Shown: positions 27,655-35,656 of the stretch, one piece after another
Position numbering within the stretch: position 1 is the first letter of the stretch
Layout: the number at the start of each line of letters is the position of its first letter
From: Paludisphaera soli
GTDB lineage: Bacteria; Planctomycetota; Planctomycetia; Isosphaerales; Isosphaeraceae
Assembly: GCF_011064595.1 (NCBI RefSeq)
Contig: NZ_JAALJI010000030.1
Coordinates: 1-64,000 of the forward strand
Reading direction: 5' to 3'
DNA: 64,000 bases
Notes under the pieces: generated by a model
Database searches by the model: none
What the model was told of the DNA's origin: nothing
The model's input: only the letters and a program-made list of their open reading frames with translations
Made by a program: the position numbers and the translations under genes

Positions 27655-28646
27655 CGCACGGACCTCCGCAGCACGACCAGGAAGAACGGCCCGCCGAGGA
27701 TGGCCGTGAGCACGCCCACCGGCAGCTCGATCGGCGCGGCGATCGTGCGCGCCAGGTCGTCGGCCAGGACCAGCAGGATCGCGCCGGTCAGGCCGCTGGC
27801 GGGGATGAGGTAGCGGTGCCTCGCGCCGACGAGCGCCCGCGCCAGATGCGGGGCGATGAGGCCGACGAAGCCGATGACCCCCGCCACGGCCACCGCCGCG
27901 GCCGTCGCCAGGCTGGCCGCCGCCACGATGAGCCCGCTGATCGGCTTCAAGGGGAGCCCCAGCGCCCGCGCCGGCTGCTCGCCGAGCGAGAGCGCGTCGA
28001 GCGGCCGGGCCAGCGCGCAGAGGCCCAGGAAACCCACGACGATGTAAGGCCCGCCGCCGATCAGCGCCGGCCAACCCCGCCCCTGGAGGCTCCCCATCAG
28101 CCAGGAGACGATCCGGGCCAGTTCCTGGTCGTGCAGCACCATCAGGAGCCAGACCATCGCCCCCAGGCAGCTGCTGACGGCCGACCCCGCCAGCAGCAGC
28201 GAGACGATCGGCGCGGGGCCCCACCAGGCGGTCGACGCGTAGACGAGCCCGGCCGCCCCCACGGCCCCGAGGAACCCGCCTAACGGCACCGCCCCGAAGC
28301 CGAGGCCCCCCGCCTGCCCCGCCGTGACGATCACCAACGTCGCCCCGAGGGCCGAGCCGGTCGACGCCCCGATGACGTAGGGGTCCGCGAGCGGGTTGCG
28401 GAAGAGTCCCTGGTACGCGGCCCCGGCGGCGCCGAGCGCCAGGCCCACCAGGCCCGCGAGGATCACCCTGGGCAGCCGCAGCTCCCAGACGATCGTCTCG
28501 TGCTGCGCCGCCGCCGGGCTCCGGCCCGAGAGGGCGGCCACGATCTCGACGGGCGAGAGCCGCACGGCGCCGACGCCCAGGCTGGCGACCCCGACCGCGA
28601 GCAGGATCGTCAGCAGCAACACGACGCGGACGTTGCGGTCGCTCAC
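27651..28646 (-). CDS. btuC: B12 ABC transporter permease (FecCD family)
   Basis: The 331-residue integral membrane protein starts with GTG at 28646 inside the stop of the preceding gene (GTGA). It has about ten hydrophobic helices. The family phrases are LRLPRVILAGLVGLALGAAG near 57-76, NPLADPYVIGASTGSALGA, VAGVIGFVGLIAPHLARALV (the coupling region contacting BtuD) and the C-terminal LPVGVLTAILGGPFFLVVLR. It forms the translocation channel for cobalamin. Confidence 0.93.
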   Translation of the reverse strand: MSDRNVRVVLLLTILLAVGVASLGVGAVRLSPVEIVAALSGRSPAAAQHETIVWELRLPRVILAGLVGLALGAAGAAYQGLFRNPLADPYVIGASTGSALGATLVIVTAGQAGGLGFGAVPLGGFLGAVGAAGLVYASTAWWGPAPIVSLLLAGSAVSSCLGAMVWLLMVLHDQELARIVSWLMGSLQGRGWPALIGGGPYIVVGFLGLCALARPLDALSLGEQPARALGLPLKPISGLIVAAASLATAAAVAVAGVIGFVGLIAPHLARALVGARHRYLIPASGLTGAILLVLADDLARTIAAPIELPVGVLTAILGGPFFLVVLRRSVR

Positions 28647-29524
28647 GGCGCGAGGCCCTCGATCGCCGTGCCGTCGGGGAAGTAGTACGCGCAGGGCGTG
28701 AGGGCGTCGAGCGTCTCCAGGCCGTTGGGGACGTCGCGGTCCCCCGCGAGCTGGATCGGCGCCAGGGGCTCGTCGTCGATCGCCGCGATCGGCCCCAGGG
28801 CCTCGACGCGGCCCACCGGACCCAGGATCACCCGGGCCGGCGAGGACGCGACGATCCGACGGCCCATCCCGGCGAAGAGGTCGGGCCACTCCAGGCCGAG
28901 GCAGTCGTCCAGGCCTCGGATCAGCTCGGGGTCGTCCGTCCGGAGGCAGAACGCCGCGCCTCGGGCGACCAGGCCCAGGTCGTACAGGCGGGCGTCGCGA
29001 TCGCGGGGGTCGACCGCGTCGCGATCGGGCCCGAGGGCCGCCAGCCCCGGGCGGGGGACGTGCCGGGGGCGGGGGATCGCCATCACGAGCGGGGCCCGCG
29101 TCGGATCCTCGCCGGCCGCCGTCGGGGTCAGCACGCGGACCTGATCGGGGACGTCGAACCGCACCGAGGCGCGGGGCGTCCGAGCCTCCAGCCGCGTCGG
29201 CCCGAGCCGGTCCAGGCCGCCCGCGTCTCCCGGCTCCACGCGGAACTCCGAGGCCCCTCCGAAGTTGCCGAAGGCCCAGGTCCCGCCGCCGGGCTCCAGG
29301 GTGCCGGCGATGAATCCCATCAGGTCGCCGCGAGTCCACTTGAGGCGATGCAGGCCCACGCCCATGCGGGCCCGGCGATCGGGCAGGTCCGCCCAGACCG
29401 ATTCCAGGAACGCGGCCGGCGCGTCGCGCCAGGCGGCGATCTCGGCCGCCGTGCGGGCGCAGCCGAGGCAGTGGCCCGACGCGGCGTCGAGGCGGCAGAA
29501 GCCGATGCAGGGGCTGATCGTCAC
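28643..29524 (-). CDS. DUF1289-domain protein of unknown function, first gene of the B12 operon
   Basis: This 293-residue protein is not characterised. Its N-terminus is a DUF1289 module, SPCIGFCRLDAASGHCLGC, with Cys in a CX3C-X8-CX2C pattern that could bind a metal or Fe-S cluster. The remaining 240 residues (WTRGDLMGFIAGTLEPGGG, then RYEDL-like segments to YYFPDGTAIEGLAP) match nothing I know. The GTG at 29524 follows AGGGGGG, and the Cys motif starts immediately after it. It is the first gene behind the cobalamin riboswitch and overlaps btuC by 4 nt, so a role in B12 uptake, handling or salvage is likely but unproven. Confidence 0.8.
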   Translation of the reverse strand: MTISPCIGFCRLDAASGHCLGCARTAAEIAAWRDAPAAFLESVWADLPDRRARMGVGLHRLKWTRGDLMGFIAGTLEPGGGTWAFGNFGGASEFRVEPGDAGGLDRLGPTRLEARTPRASVRFDVPDQVRVLTPTAAGEDPTRAPLVMAIPRPRHVPRPGLAALGPDRDAVDPRDRDARLYDLGLVARGAAFCLRTDDPELIRGLDDCLGLEWPDLFAGMGRRIVASSPARVILGPVGRVEALGPIAAIDDEPLAPIQLAGDRDVPNGLETLDALTPCAYYFPDGTAIEGLAP

Positions 29525-29697
29525 GGACGAAGCCCCCCTGTCGGGGAGACGAGTCGGCGCGCGGCCGCCGGGGTCCGGCCGAGGGGCCGGGTCGCGAGGG
29601 GAGCATCGAGAGCAGGGGACATCGAGGCAGACCTTTCCGCCGGGCCGGGCGACGTCTTTGATGGGCGCGACCGTCTCGGTCGCGCAGGATTCACGAT
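29525..29697 (-). other. Riboswitch expression platform and 5' leader
   Basis: About 170 nt of leader lie between the cobalamin aptamer and the first start codon. The 8-bp hairpin at 29665-29685 is the only strong structure. No classical U-tract follows it, so whether control acts at termination or translation is not decided by the sequence. A short frame reading through here to 29521 has no gene character. Confidence 0.4.
29665..29685 (-). other. GC hairpin just downstream of the cobalamin aptamer
   Basis: GCGCGACC and its perfect complement GGTCGCGC are separated by five bases, 13 nt after the P1 stem of the riboswitch. On the minus strand it is followed by CCATCAAAG, not a U-run. It may be a terminator or anti-terminator element with an atypical tail, or a pause hairpin. 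Confidence 0.5.
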
Positions 29698-29883
29698 CCC
29701 GACGGGCAGGTCTTCTGGCTCTCGGCTCGTGACGGTCCCGGACGGCCTTCCCGCCGCATCTTGCGGCAGTGGCGCGACGTCCGGGGCCTGGCCGATCACA
29801 GCGGCGGCCCCGCGCCGGATTCTCACCGGCTTCCCTATTCTCTCCCCCCCCTCGGTGAACGGAGGACGGGAGCACCTGTCGGG
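29698..29883 (-). ncRNA. Cobalamin (AdoCbl) riboswitch
   Basis: On the minus strand the aptamer shows GGGAAGCCGGTGAGAATCC, then GGGGCCGCCGCTGTGATCGG, and near the 3' end the B12 box AGCCAGAAGACCTGCC (29705-29720). These are the conserved blocks of the cobalamin class. A 6-bp P1 stem (CCCGAC with GTCGGG) closes the element at 29878-29883 and 29698-29703. It should repress the downstream B12 uptake operon when adenosylcobalamin is abundant. Confidence 0.95.
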
Positions 29884-29894
29884 CGGACGCTTCC

Positions 29895-29923
29895 ATTAGA
29901 ATGCCGGACCCCGACGAATACAA
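29895..29923 (-). promoter_or_regulatory. Predicted sigma70-type promoter of the riboswitch operon
   Basis: On the minus strand TTGTAT (29918-29923) and TCTAAT (29895-29900, five of six matches to the -10 consensus) are spaced by exactly 17 nt. The predicted transcription start near 29888 falls just before the first P1 base of the aptamer, which independently supports it. Confidence 0.6.
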
Positions 29924-29969
29924 GCGAGTCCGCCGCCCCCCGGACCCCCGACGCCCCGCCGCGGGCCAG

Positions 29970-29998
29970 TTGTTGGATCGGCGGGCCGGGGATACACT
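29970..29998 (+). promoter_or_regulatory. Possible sigma70-type promoter for dapL
   Basis: TTGTTG (29970-29975) and TACACT (29993-29998) are spaced by 17 nt, about 45 nt before the dapL start codon. It is arranged back-to-back with the riboswitch promoter. The match to consensus is moderate. Confidence 0.4.
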
Positions 29999-30043
29999 GG
30001 GGGGCCGCACGATCCTTTGACGTCGATTTCGAGGCTAGACGCG

Positions 30044-31216
30044 ATGGCGACCACCCCGTTCGAGAAGTCCCAGCGGCTCCAGAAGCTCCCGCCGTACCTG
30101 TTCGCCGAGATCGACAAGAAGAAGAAAGCCGCCATCGCCGCCGGTCGCGACGTCATCAACCTCGGCGTGGGCGACCCCGACCGCCCCACCCCCCGGCCGA
30201 TCATCGAGAGCCTCCAGAAGAACGTCGAGAACCCCGCGTTCCACCAGTACGCCCTCGACCAGGGCTCGCCCGAGCTGCGGAAGTCGATCGCGTCGTTCTG
30301 CAAGGCCCGGTACGGCCTGGACCTCGACCCCGAGACCGAGATCCTGCCGCTGATCGGCTCGAAGGAGGGCCTGGCCCACTTTCCGCTTGCGGTGCTCAAC
30401 CCCGGCGAGATCAGCCTGGTCCCCGACCCCTGCTACCCGGTCTACCGCTCGGCCAGCCAGTTCGCCGGGGCCGACGTCTACACGATGCCGCTCGAGCGGT
30501 CGCTGGGCTTCCGCCCCGACCTCGACGCCATCCCGCACGACGTCTACGCGCTCGCCCGGCTGATGTTCCTCAACTTCCCGAACAACCCGACCGGCGGCAC
30601 GGCCGACCTGGCCTACTTCCGGCAGGTCATCGACCTGGCCAAGAACCACAACTTCACGATCGCCCAGGACGCCGCCTACAACGAGATGTACTACGGCGAC
30701 CCCGCCCCCAGCATCCTGCAGGTCCCGGGCGCGAAGGACGTGGCGATCGAGTTCCACAGCCTCTCGAAGACGTTCAACATGACCGGCTGGCGCGTCGGCT
30801 TCGCGATCGGCGGCGCGCCGTTGATCGCGGCCCTCAAGCAGGTGAAGGCCAACTGCGACTCGGGCATCTTCACCGCGATCCAGTTCGCCGCCAAGACGGC
30901 CCTCGACCGGTACGACGAGCTGACCCCGCCGATCCGCGCCCTGTACAAGGAGCGTCGCGACGCGTTCGTCGGCGCCATGAAGAAGCAAGGGTGGGACGTC
31001 CCCTCGCCCGACGCGACCTTCTACGTCTGGATCCCCTGCCCGAAGGGTTACACGTCGAGCGACCTCTGCGCCCGGATCCTGGAAGAGGCCGACGTGGTGA
31101 CGACGCCGGGCCTGGGCTTCGGCCGATCGGCCGACGGCTACATCCGCGTCTCGCTTACGGTCGAGACCCCGCGCCTGCTGGAAGCTGCCGACCGCATCGG
31201 CAAGCTCTCCCTGTAA
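30044..31216 (+). CDS. dapL: LL-diaminopimelate aminotransferase
   Basis: The 390-residue class I/II PLP aminotransferase makes LL-diaminopimelate directly from tetrahydrodipicolinate, bypassing the succinylase and acetylase steps of lysine and peptidoglycan synthesis. The PLP lysine lies in HSLSKTFNMTGWRVGF (Lys242). NFPNNPTGGTAD and QDAAYNEMYY are the substrate and cofactor-contact blocks. The early NLGVGDPDRPTP matches the DapL branch and distinguishes it from aspartate aminotransferases. ATG 30044 follows GAGG; an ATG nine codons earlier is less likely. folK follows 41 nt downstream. Confidence 0.92.
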   Translation: MATTPFEKSQRLQKLPPYLFAEIDKKKKAAIAAGRDVINLGVGDPDRPTPRPIIESLQKNVENPAFHQYALDQGSPELRKSIASFCKARYGLDLDPETEILPLIGSKEGLAHFPLAVLNPGEISLVPDPCYPVYRSASQFAGADVYTMPLERSLGFRPDLDAIPHDVYALARLMFLNFPNNPTGGTADLAYFRQVIDLAKNHNFTIAQDAAYNEMYYGDPAPSILQVPGAKDVAIEFHSLSKTFNMTGWRVGFAIGGAPLIAALKQVKANCDSGIFTAIQFAAKTALDRYDELTPPIRALYKERRDAFVGAMKKQGWDVPSPDATFYVWIPCPKGYTSSDLCARILEEADVVTTPGLGFGRSADGYIRVSLTVETPRLLEAADRIGKLSL

Positions 31217-31257
31217 AGTCAAGCCGACCCGAAGTCGGCCCGCGAATCGAGGACGGC

Positions 31258-32274
31258 ATGAGCAGCGAGGGCTCGCTGGCGATCATCGGGATGGGGAGCA
31301 ACCAGGGGGACCGCGAGGCCACCCTGGACGCCGCGGTGGAGGCCCTGAAGGCGACCCCGCACGTCCACGTGTGGACGGTCAGCCACTACTACGAGACGAC
31401 TCCCGTCGGAGGACCCCCGGGCCAGGCCCCGTTCCTCAACGCGGCGGTCCTCACCGAGCCCGCCGTCGACCCGCTGACCCTGCTGGAGCGGCTCCACGAG
31501 ATCGAGGCCCGCCTGGGACGGGTGCGCGACGAACGCTGGGGGTCGCGGACCCTGGACCTGGACCTGCTGCTCTACGGCCAAGAGGTGCGGCGGACGCCCC
31601 AGGTCGTCGTCCCCCACCCCCGGCTGACCTTCCGCCGATTCGCGCTGGTGCCGGCCGTCGAGATCGCCCCCTGGTCGCTCGACCCGCTGACGAACCTGAC
31701 GGTCAACGAGCTGCTGGCCAACCTGGACCGTCGCCCCAGCCTCGTCGCCGTGGCCGCCCACCCGGACGACCCCGAGGCCGTGGAGTTGGCGTCGAAAGTG
31801 CATGAAGGGCTCGTCGAGGCCCTCGACGCCGAGCCGATCCGCCGGGCCGACCTGCGGGGGGATGCGGAGTGGGGATCGCCCGCGCATCCTCGCGACCGGC
31901 TCTTCGCCGAGGTCCGGGCGATCGCCCATCGCATGCCCATGTCGCGCTGGGCCCACGCCGGGCTGGGCGACCGCTGGCTCGCCGCCGACTTCTCGCTCGA
32001 CCTGGACGTGCACCGGGCCGAGGCGATGGAGGCCGGCGAACCTCGGGCCGACCACGGGCTCTGGAAAGGGGTCTGGAACCTGTTCACCTACGAGCGGGCC
32101 GCCGAATCGGCCGTCGACCGCGCCCTGCCGCCGACGTTCGTGGTCCTGATCGGCCGCGACGCCCACGCGATCCGCGAGGCCGGCTTCCCCAGGCCCGTCC
32201 TCGTCCCCGAGTCGACCGACCCCGCGGCCATCGTCGCCGAGGCGGTCGTCACCTGCCGGGCCACCCGGGCCTGA
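31258..32274 (+). CDS. folK: HPPK (folate biosynthesis pyrophosphokinase) with a C-terminal extension
   Basis: Residues 1-160 are a full HPPK domain, which pyrophosphorylates 6-hydroxymethyl-dihydropterin. GMGSNQGDREATL binds near the phosphates. PFLNAAV and the signature RWGSRTLDLDLLLYG contain the catalytic Asp pair, and VVPHPRLTFRRFALVPAVEI follows. The protein is 338 residues, twice the usual length. The second half (RDRLFAEVRAIAHRMPMSRW onward to LVPESTDPAAIVAEAV) is not a domain I recognise and lacks a P-loop. ATG 31258 is preceded by GAGG. It probably forms an operon with dapL and smpB. Confidence 0.92.
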   Translation: MSSEGSLAIIGMGSNQGDREATLDAAVEALKATPHVHVWTVSHYYETTPVGGPPGQAPFLNAAVLTEPAVDPLTLLERLHEIEARLGRVRDERWGSRTLDLDLLLYGQEVRRTPQVVVPHPRLTFRRFALVPAVEIAPWSLDPLTNLTVNELLANLDRRPSLVAVAAHPDDPEAVELASKVHEGLVEALDAEPIRRADLRGDAEWGSPAHPRDRLFAEVRAIAHRMPMSRWAHAGLGDRWLAADFSLDLDVHRAEAMEAGEPRADHGLWKGVWNLFTYERAAESAVDRALPPTFVVLIGRDAHAIREAGFPRPVLVPESTDPAAIVAEAVVTCRATRA

Positions 32275-32337
32275 GCGTCGGCCTGGGGCCGGACCAATCA
32301 AGGCTTCACGAATCGAGAACGGGGCGCCGTCGAGATC

Positions 32338-32841
32338 ATGGCCAAGAAAGACGCGGGGAAGTCCGCCGGCAAGGGAAAGGACGATCCGGACGCCGTCAAG
32401 ATCGTCGCCCGGAACCGTCGCGCGCGGCACGACTACGACCTGATCGAGAAGGTCGAGGCCGGCATCGTCCTGACCGGCACCGAGGTGAAGAGCCTGCGCA
32501 ACGGCAAGGCGAACCTGGAGGACGCCTACGCCGAGATCACCCGGGGCGAGGTCTGGCTCAACGGCTGTGACATCCCCGAGTATCTGCAAGCCAACCGGAT
32601 GAACCACGTCCCCAAGCGGTCGCGCAAGCTGCTGCTGCACCGTCGCGAGATCGAGAAGCTCGCCGGCCGGACCCACGAGCGCGGGCTCACCCTCATCCCG
32701 CTGGCGATCTACTTCAAGAAGGGGATGGCCAAGGTCGAGCTCTTCATCGCTAAGGGCCGCAAGACCTTTGACAAGCGGGAGGCCGTCAAGAAGCAGGAAG
32801 CCAAGCGCGACATCGACCGCGCCCTGCGGCGCCGCGATTGA
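32338..32841 (+). CDS. smpB: tmRNA-binding protein SmpB
   Basis: The 167-residue protein brings tmRNA to stalled ribosomes for trans-translation. The family core is complete: NRRARHDYDLIEKVEAGIVL, TGTEVKSLRNGKANLEDAYA, EVWLNGCDIPEY and HERGLTLIPLAIYFKKGMAK, with the basic C-terminal tail KKQEAKRDIDRALRRRD. The Lys/Gly-rich first 20 residues are an extension. It lies 63 nt downstream of folK. Confidence 0.97.
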   Translation: MAKKDAGKSAGKGKDDPDAVKIVARNRRARHDYDLIEKVEAGIVLTGTEVKSLRNGKANLEDAYAEITRGEVWLNGCDIPEYLQANRMNHVPKRSRKLLLHRREIEKLAGRTHERGLTLIPLAIYFKKGMAKVELFIAKGRKTFDKREAVKKQEAKRDIDRALRRRD

Positions 32842-32859
32842 ACGACCCCGGCCCCCCCT

Positions 32860-33681
32860 TCACGGCGTGACCGAAACGCTGCCGATGCGCTTCCCCAGCC
32901 GCCCGCCCCCCGCGGTCCAGTCGGCGATGTCGGGGAAGGCGTCGAGGAAGAGCTTGATGAATCCCGGCCAGTCGGAGGGAGCCAGGATCAGGCAGCCCTC
33001 CGACATGGCGACGTCGGGCGTCCAGGTATTGTAACCGTTGTGGATGTGGATCCCGTCCGAGGTCTGCTTGGACGACAGGTTGCTCGAGACCGGGACCGAC
33101 CTGTTCGCGTTGACGACCAGGACCGCGCGGAAGCCGTTGGTCCGGACGACCAGATCCTCGGCCTTCGGCACGCCGGGCTTGTGGAAGCCCAGGTACAGGT
33201 CGTGGGAGCCGTCCTTCAGCCTCCCCTTCACCGTCATGTCGTCCGGATAGATCGAACCCTTGAAGCTGCCGGCGACGCCTCCGGAAACCGTCACGGTCGA
33301 CTCGTACCGCGTGGCGGTCGTCTTGACCTCGGCCCCGGGCAGGCCCCGGACCCCCGTGGGCTTCTTGAACCCGTGCTTGAAGACGACCGATATGGGCGTC
33401 ACGATCCGCGTCGTCGGAGCGGCGGTTGAGGGGCGGCCGCCGACCAGCACCTTCCAGGTCGCCCCGTTCGGATCGACGCGACCATCAGGGGACGACATCC
33501 CCGCCACGCGCTTCTGAAACTCCTCGATGGCCGCGATCGTCTTCTCGCCGACCTTGCCGTCCACCGCGAGCGGGAGCATCGGTCTCGCTCGATGTTGATT
33601 CAAAAGGGCCTGGACGGTCCTGGCGTCGGCGGGGGAGTTCACGCCCCGACGGCCGACCGAGGAAGTGAGCGCGGCGGTCAT
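32860..33681 (-). CDS. Peptidoglycan-binding and L,D-transpeptidase-like protein
   Basis: The 273-residue protein has an N-terminal peptidoglycan-binding type-1 domain (about 1-65, ADARTVQALLNQHRA, VDGKVGEKTIAAIEEFQKRV). Its C-terminal half contains DGIHIHNGYN and SEGCLILAP, the HxH...SxGC arrangement of YkuD-type L,D-transpeptidases with the nucleophile Cys. The spacing and flanks are not standard, so a catalytic role is likely but not certain. No clear signal peptide is seen. ATG 33681 with AGGGGGA upstream is chosen over the long frame to 34281. Confidence 0.78.
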   Translation of the reverse strand: MTAALTSSVGRRGVNSPADARTVQALLNQHRARPMLPLAVDGKVGEKTIAAIEEFQKRVAGMSSPDGRVDPNGATWKVLVGGRPSTAAPTTRIVTPISVVFKHGFKKPTGVRGLPGAEVKTTATRYESTVTVSGGVAGSFKGSIYPDDMTVKGRLKDGSHDLYLGFHKPGVPKAEDLVVRTNGFRAVLVVNANRSVPVSSNLSSKQTSDGIHIHNGYNTWTPDVAMSEGCLILAPSDWPGFIKLFLDAFPDIADWTAGGGRLGKRIGSVSVTP

Positions 33682-34207
33682 CGGCGTCCCCCTATTATCT
33701 TGGCCCTGTCGTGCGGGAAGGGGCGGAGCGAGGCGCTTCGCCGTCCCCGGATCGCTCCGAGGATACCTCGCGACGGGGCTGGAAGGAACGGAGCAGGCGG
33801 CGGACTTCTTACACCTTTTTAAACCGCGAGGCTCGGGCGCGGCGGCGGTGGACGTCCTGCCCCCTTCCGCTTTCCGGCTCTCGCCCCCGCTTAGGAAAGA
33901 CTCCGCCCGAACGTGGTTCCGCCCCTTGGGCCGCGCGTGGCAAACGGCCTTGGCCGATCCGGGGGGATTCGATAAAGTCCGGGCTGACCAGGGCCGACAG
34001 GAGGTCGGCCGGGGCCCCATCTTCGCGTCCACTCCCTCGGCTCGCGCGCGGCTCAACTCAGCAGATGATCGGTTCTTCCCGGGCGGCGTCGCGCCGGCTG
34101 GGTCGGGATACGGACGTCGATATCGGGTCGCGCAACGCGGGGAGAAGGCCGACGGCGGCCGCCTCGCGAGGTCGTCTCGACCGGGTCGTCGCCACGGGAG
34201 ATTCGCC
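33682..34207. other. Intergenic region of about 525 nt, no gene supported
   Basis: This stretch lies between divergent genes. Plus-strand frames continue into the lipoprotein gene but show neither domains nor reasonable N-termini. A patch around 33805-33825 (TTACACCTTTTTAAACC) is AT-rich and the most promoter-like part. No repeats or terminators were found. Confidence 0.35.
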
Positions 34208-34597
34208 ATGAGAAACGCCCGCTCTCTCCAACGCCTCGTGCGGCGATCGCTGGCCGTCGCCGCCCTCGCGGCCGTCTGCATCGGCGGCCTGGGATGTCAC
34301 CAGCACCACTACTACTACGGTTCCTCCGGCGCGGGGCCTTGCCCGCCGGGCGTGGGGACGGTCCTGCCCAGCAACGTGACCGTCGGCCCGGTCTGCGAGG
34401 TCCCCAGCACGGTCGACGTCGACTCCCCCGCCGTGGGCGCCCGCTCGACCGTGGTCGACGACGGCCGCGCCAAGCCTCGCGTTGTGGTCAGCGAGCCCGC
34501 CCGCCGCTCCTCGCGATTCGGCTGGCGGAGCACCAACCCGGAAGACGTCCCGGCCTTCACCCAGATCGAAGGCGCCGTGAACAGCACGGTCCGCTGA
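34208..34597 (+). CDS. Small lipoprotein, hypothetical
   Basis: The 129-residue protein has a basic N-terminus, a hydrophobic core (RRSLAVAALAAVCIGG) and a lipobox-like IGGLGC followed by HQHHYYYGSSG, typical of small planctomycete lipoproteins. The mature part is low complexity with no recognised domain. It ends about 180 nt before the SDR gene. Confidence 0.68.
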   Translation: MRNARSLQRLVRRSLAVAALAAVCIGGLGCHQHHYYYGSSGAGPCPPGVGTVLPSNVTVGPVCEVPSTVDVDSPAVGARSTVVDDGRAKPRVVVSEPARRSSRFGWRSTNPEDVPAFTQIEGAVNSTVR

Positions 34598-34777
34598 TCC
34601 CCTTCGGCCCGAGACCGGTCGGTCCGACCCGGAAGCCGCCCCGTCGTTCCCGGTTCGGATTGTATCGACGGCTGCCGTCTTCATCTTTCTGAAGGGACTC
34701 TCGGAATCTTGCCCTGATCTGCTAGAATACCTGGACGACTAGATGGACATCTCGACATTATCCGGGTGTAGACGGCC

Positions 34778-35638
34778 ATGTCCCACACACGATCGTGGAA
34801 AGACACGCGCGCGCTCGTCACGGGCGCGTCCTCAGGGCTCGGCCGAGCGATAGCCGAGGATCTCGTCCGACGCGGGGCGAGCGTCGTCCTGACCGGTCGG
34901 TCCGCCGCCAGGCTCGATGCGGTCGCCTGCGGGCTGATCGACGCCGGCGCCGACCCCGACCGCATCGCGGTCGTCGCGGGGGACCTGACCGTCGAGGCCG
35001 ATCGGCAGCGGCTGTTCGACGCCGTGAGCGCCCGCTTCGGGGCCCTCGACCTGGTCGTCAACAACGCCGGCGTCGGGGCGAACGGCCAGTTCGACACCCA
35101 CGACGCCTGGGTCCTCCGTCGGGTCTTCGAGATCAACTTCTTCGCGATGGCCGAGGTCTGCCGCGCCGCCCTCCCCCTGCTCAGCGAAGGGCTCGACCCG
35201 GTGATGCTCGTCATGGGCTCGATCAACGCCCGCCGCGGCCTCCCCGGCCGCGTCGAGTACAGCGCCAGCAAGTTCGCGGTCTCGGGCTTCGTCGAGTCGA
35301 TCCGGATCGAGTGGAAGCGTTACGGCATCCACGTCCTCCAGGTGAACCCCGGCTTCTCCGCGACCCCGTTCGACGAGAACGCGGTGGCCAAGACCGCCCG
35401 CGTGTCGGTCTCCGACTGGCGGACCGCCCCCCCCGAGGCCGTCGCCGCCGCCTCGCTGCGGGCCGTCGAGAGGAAGAAGCGCGAGATCACCCTGTCGTCG
35501 AAGGGCCGGATGCTCGTCTTCATGAATCGTATCGCGCCGCGGTTCGTGGACTGGGGGCTCTCGCGGTGGCTGCTCCGCCACTTCCCCGATTCGCCCGTGC
35601 TCCGCAAGAAGAAGCGGCCGGTCGGCCACGTCTCCTGA
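34778..35638 (+). CDS. Short-chain dehydrogenase/reductase (SDR)
   Basis: The 286-residue protein has the classical SDR cofactor motif TGASSGLG (15-22), VVNNAGVGANG, and the active-site EYSASK with Tyr161 and Lys165. LTGRSAARLD after the first beta unit suggests NADP preference. The C-terminal QVNPGFSATPFD is the substrate lid. The longer C-terminus (RMLVFMNRIAPRFVDWGLSR) resembles membrane-associated SDRs of lipid metabolism. The substrate is unknown. Confidence 0.9.
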   Translation: MSHTRSWKDTRALVTGASSGLGRAIAEDLVRRGASVVLTGRSAARLDAVACGLIDAGADPDRIAVVAGDLTVEADRQRLFDAVSARFGALDLVVNNAGVGANGQFDTHDAWVLRRVFEINFFAMAEVCRAALPLLSEGLDPVMLVMGSINARRGLPGRVEYSASKFAVSGFVESIRIEWKRYGIHVLQVNPGFSATPFDENAVAKTARVSVSDWRTAPPEAVAAASLRAVERKKREITLSSKGRMLVFMNRIAPRFVDWGLSRWLLRHFPDSPVLRKKKRPVGHVS

Positions 35639-35656
35639 CCCAGACGGCGCGCGGTC

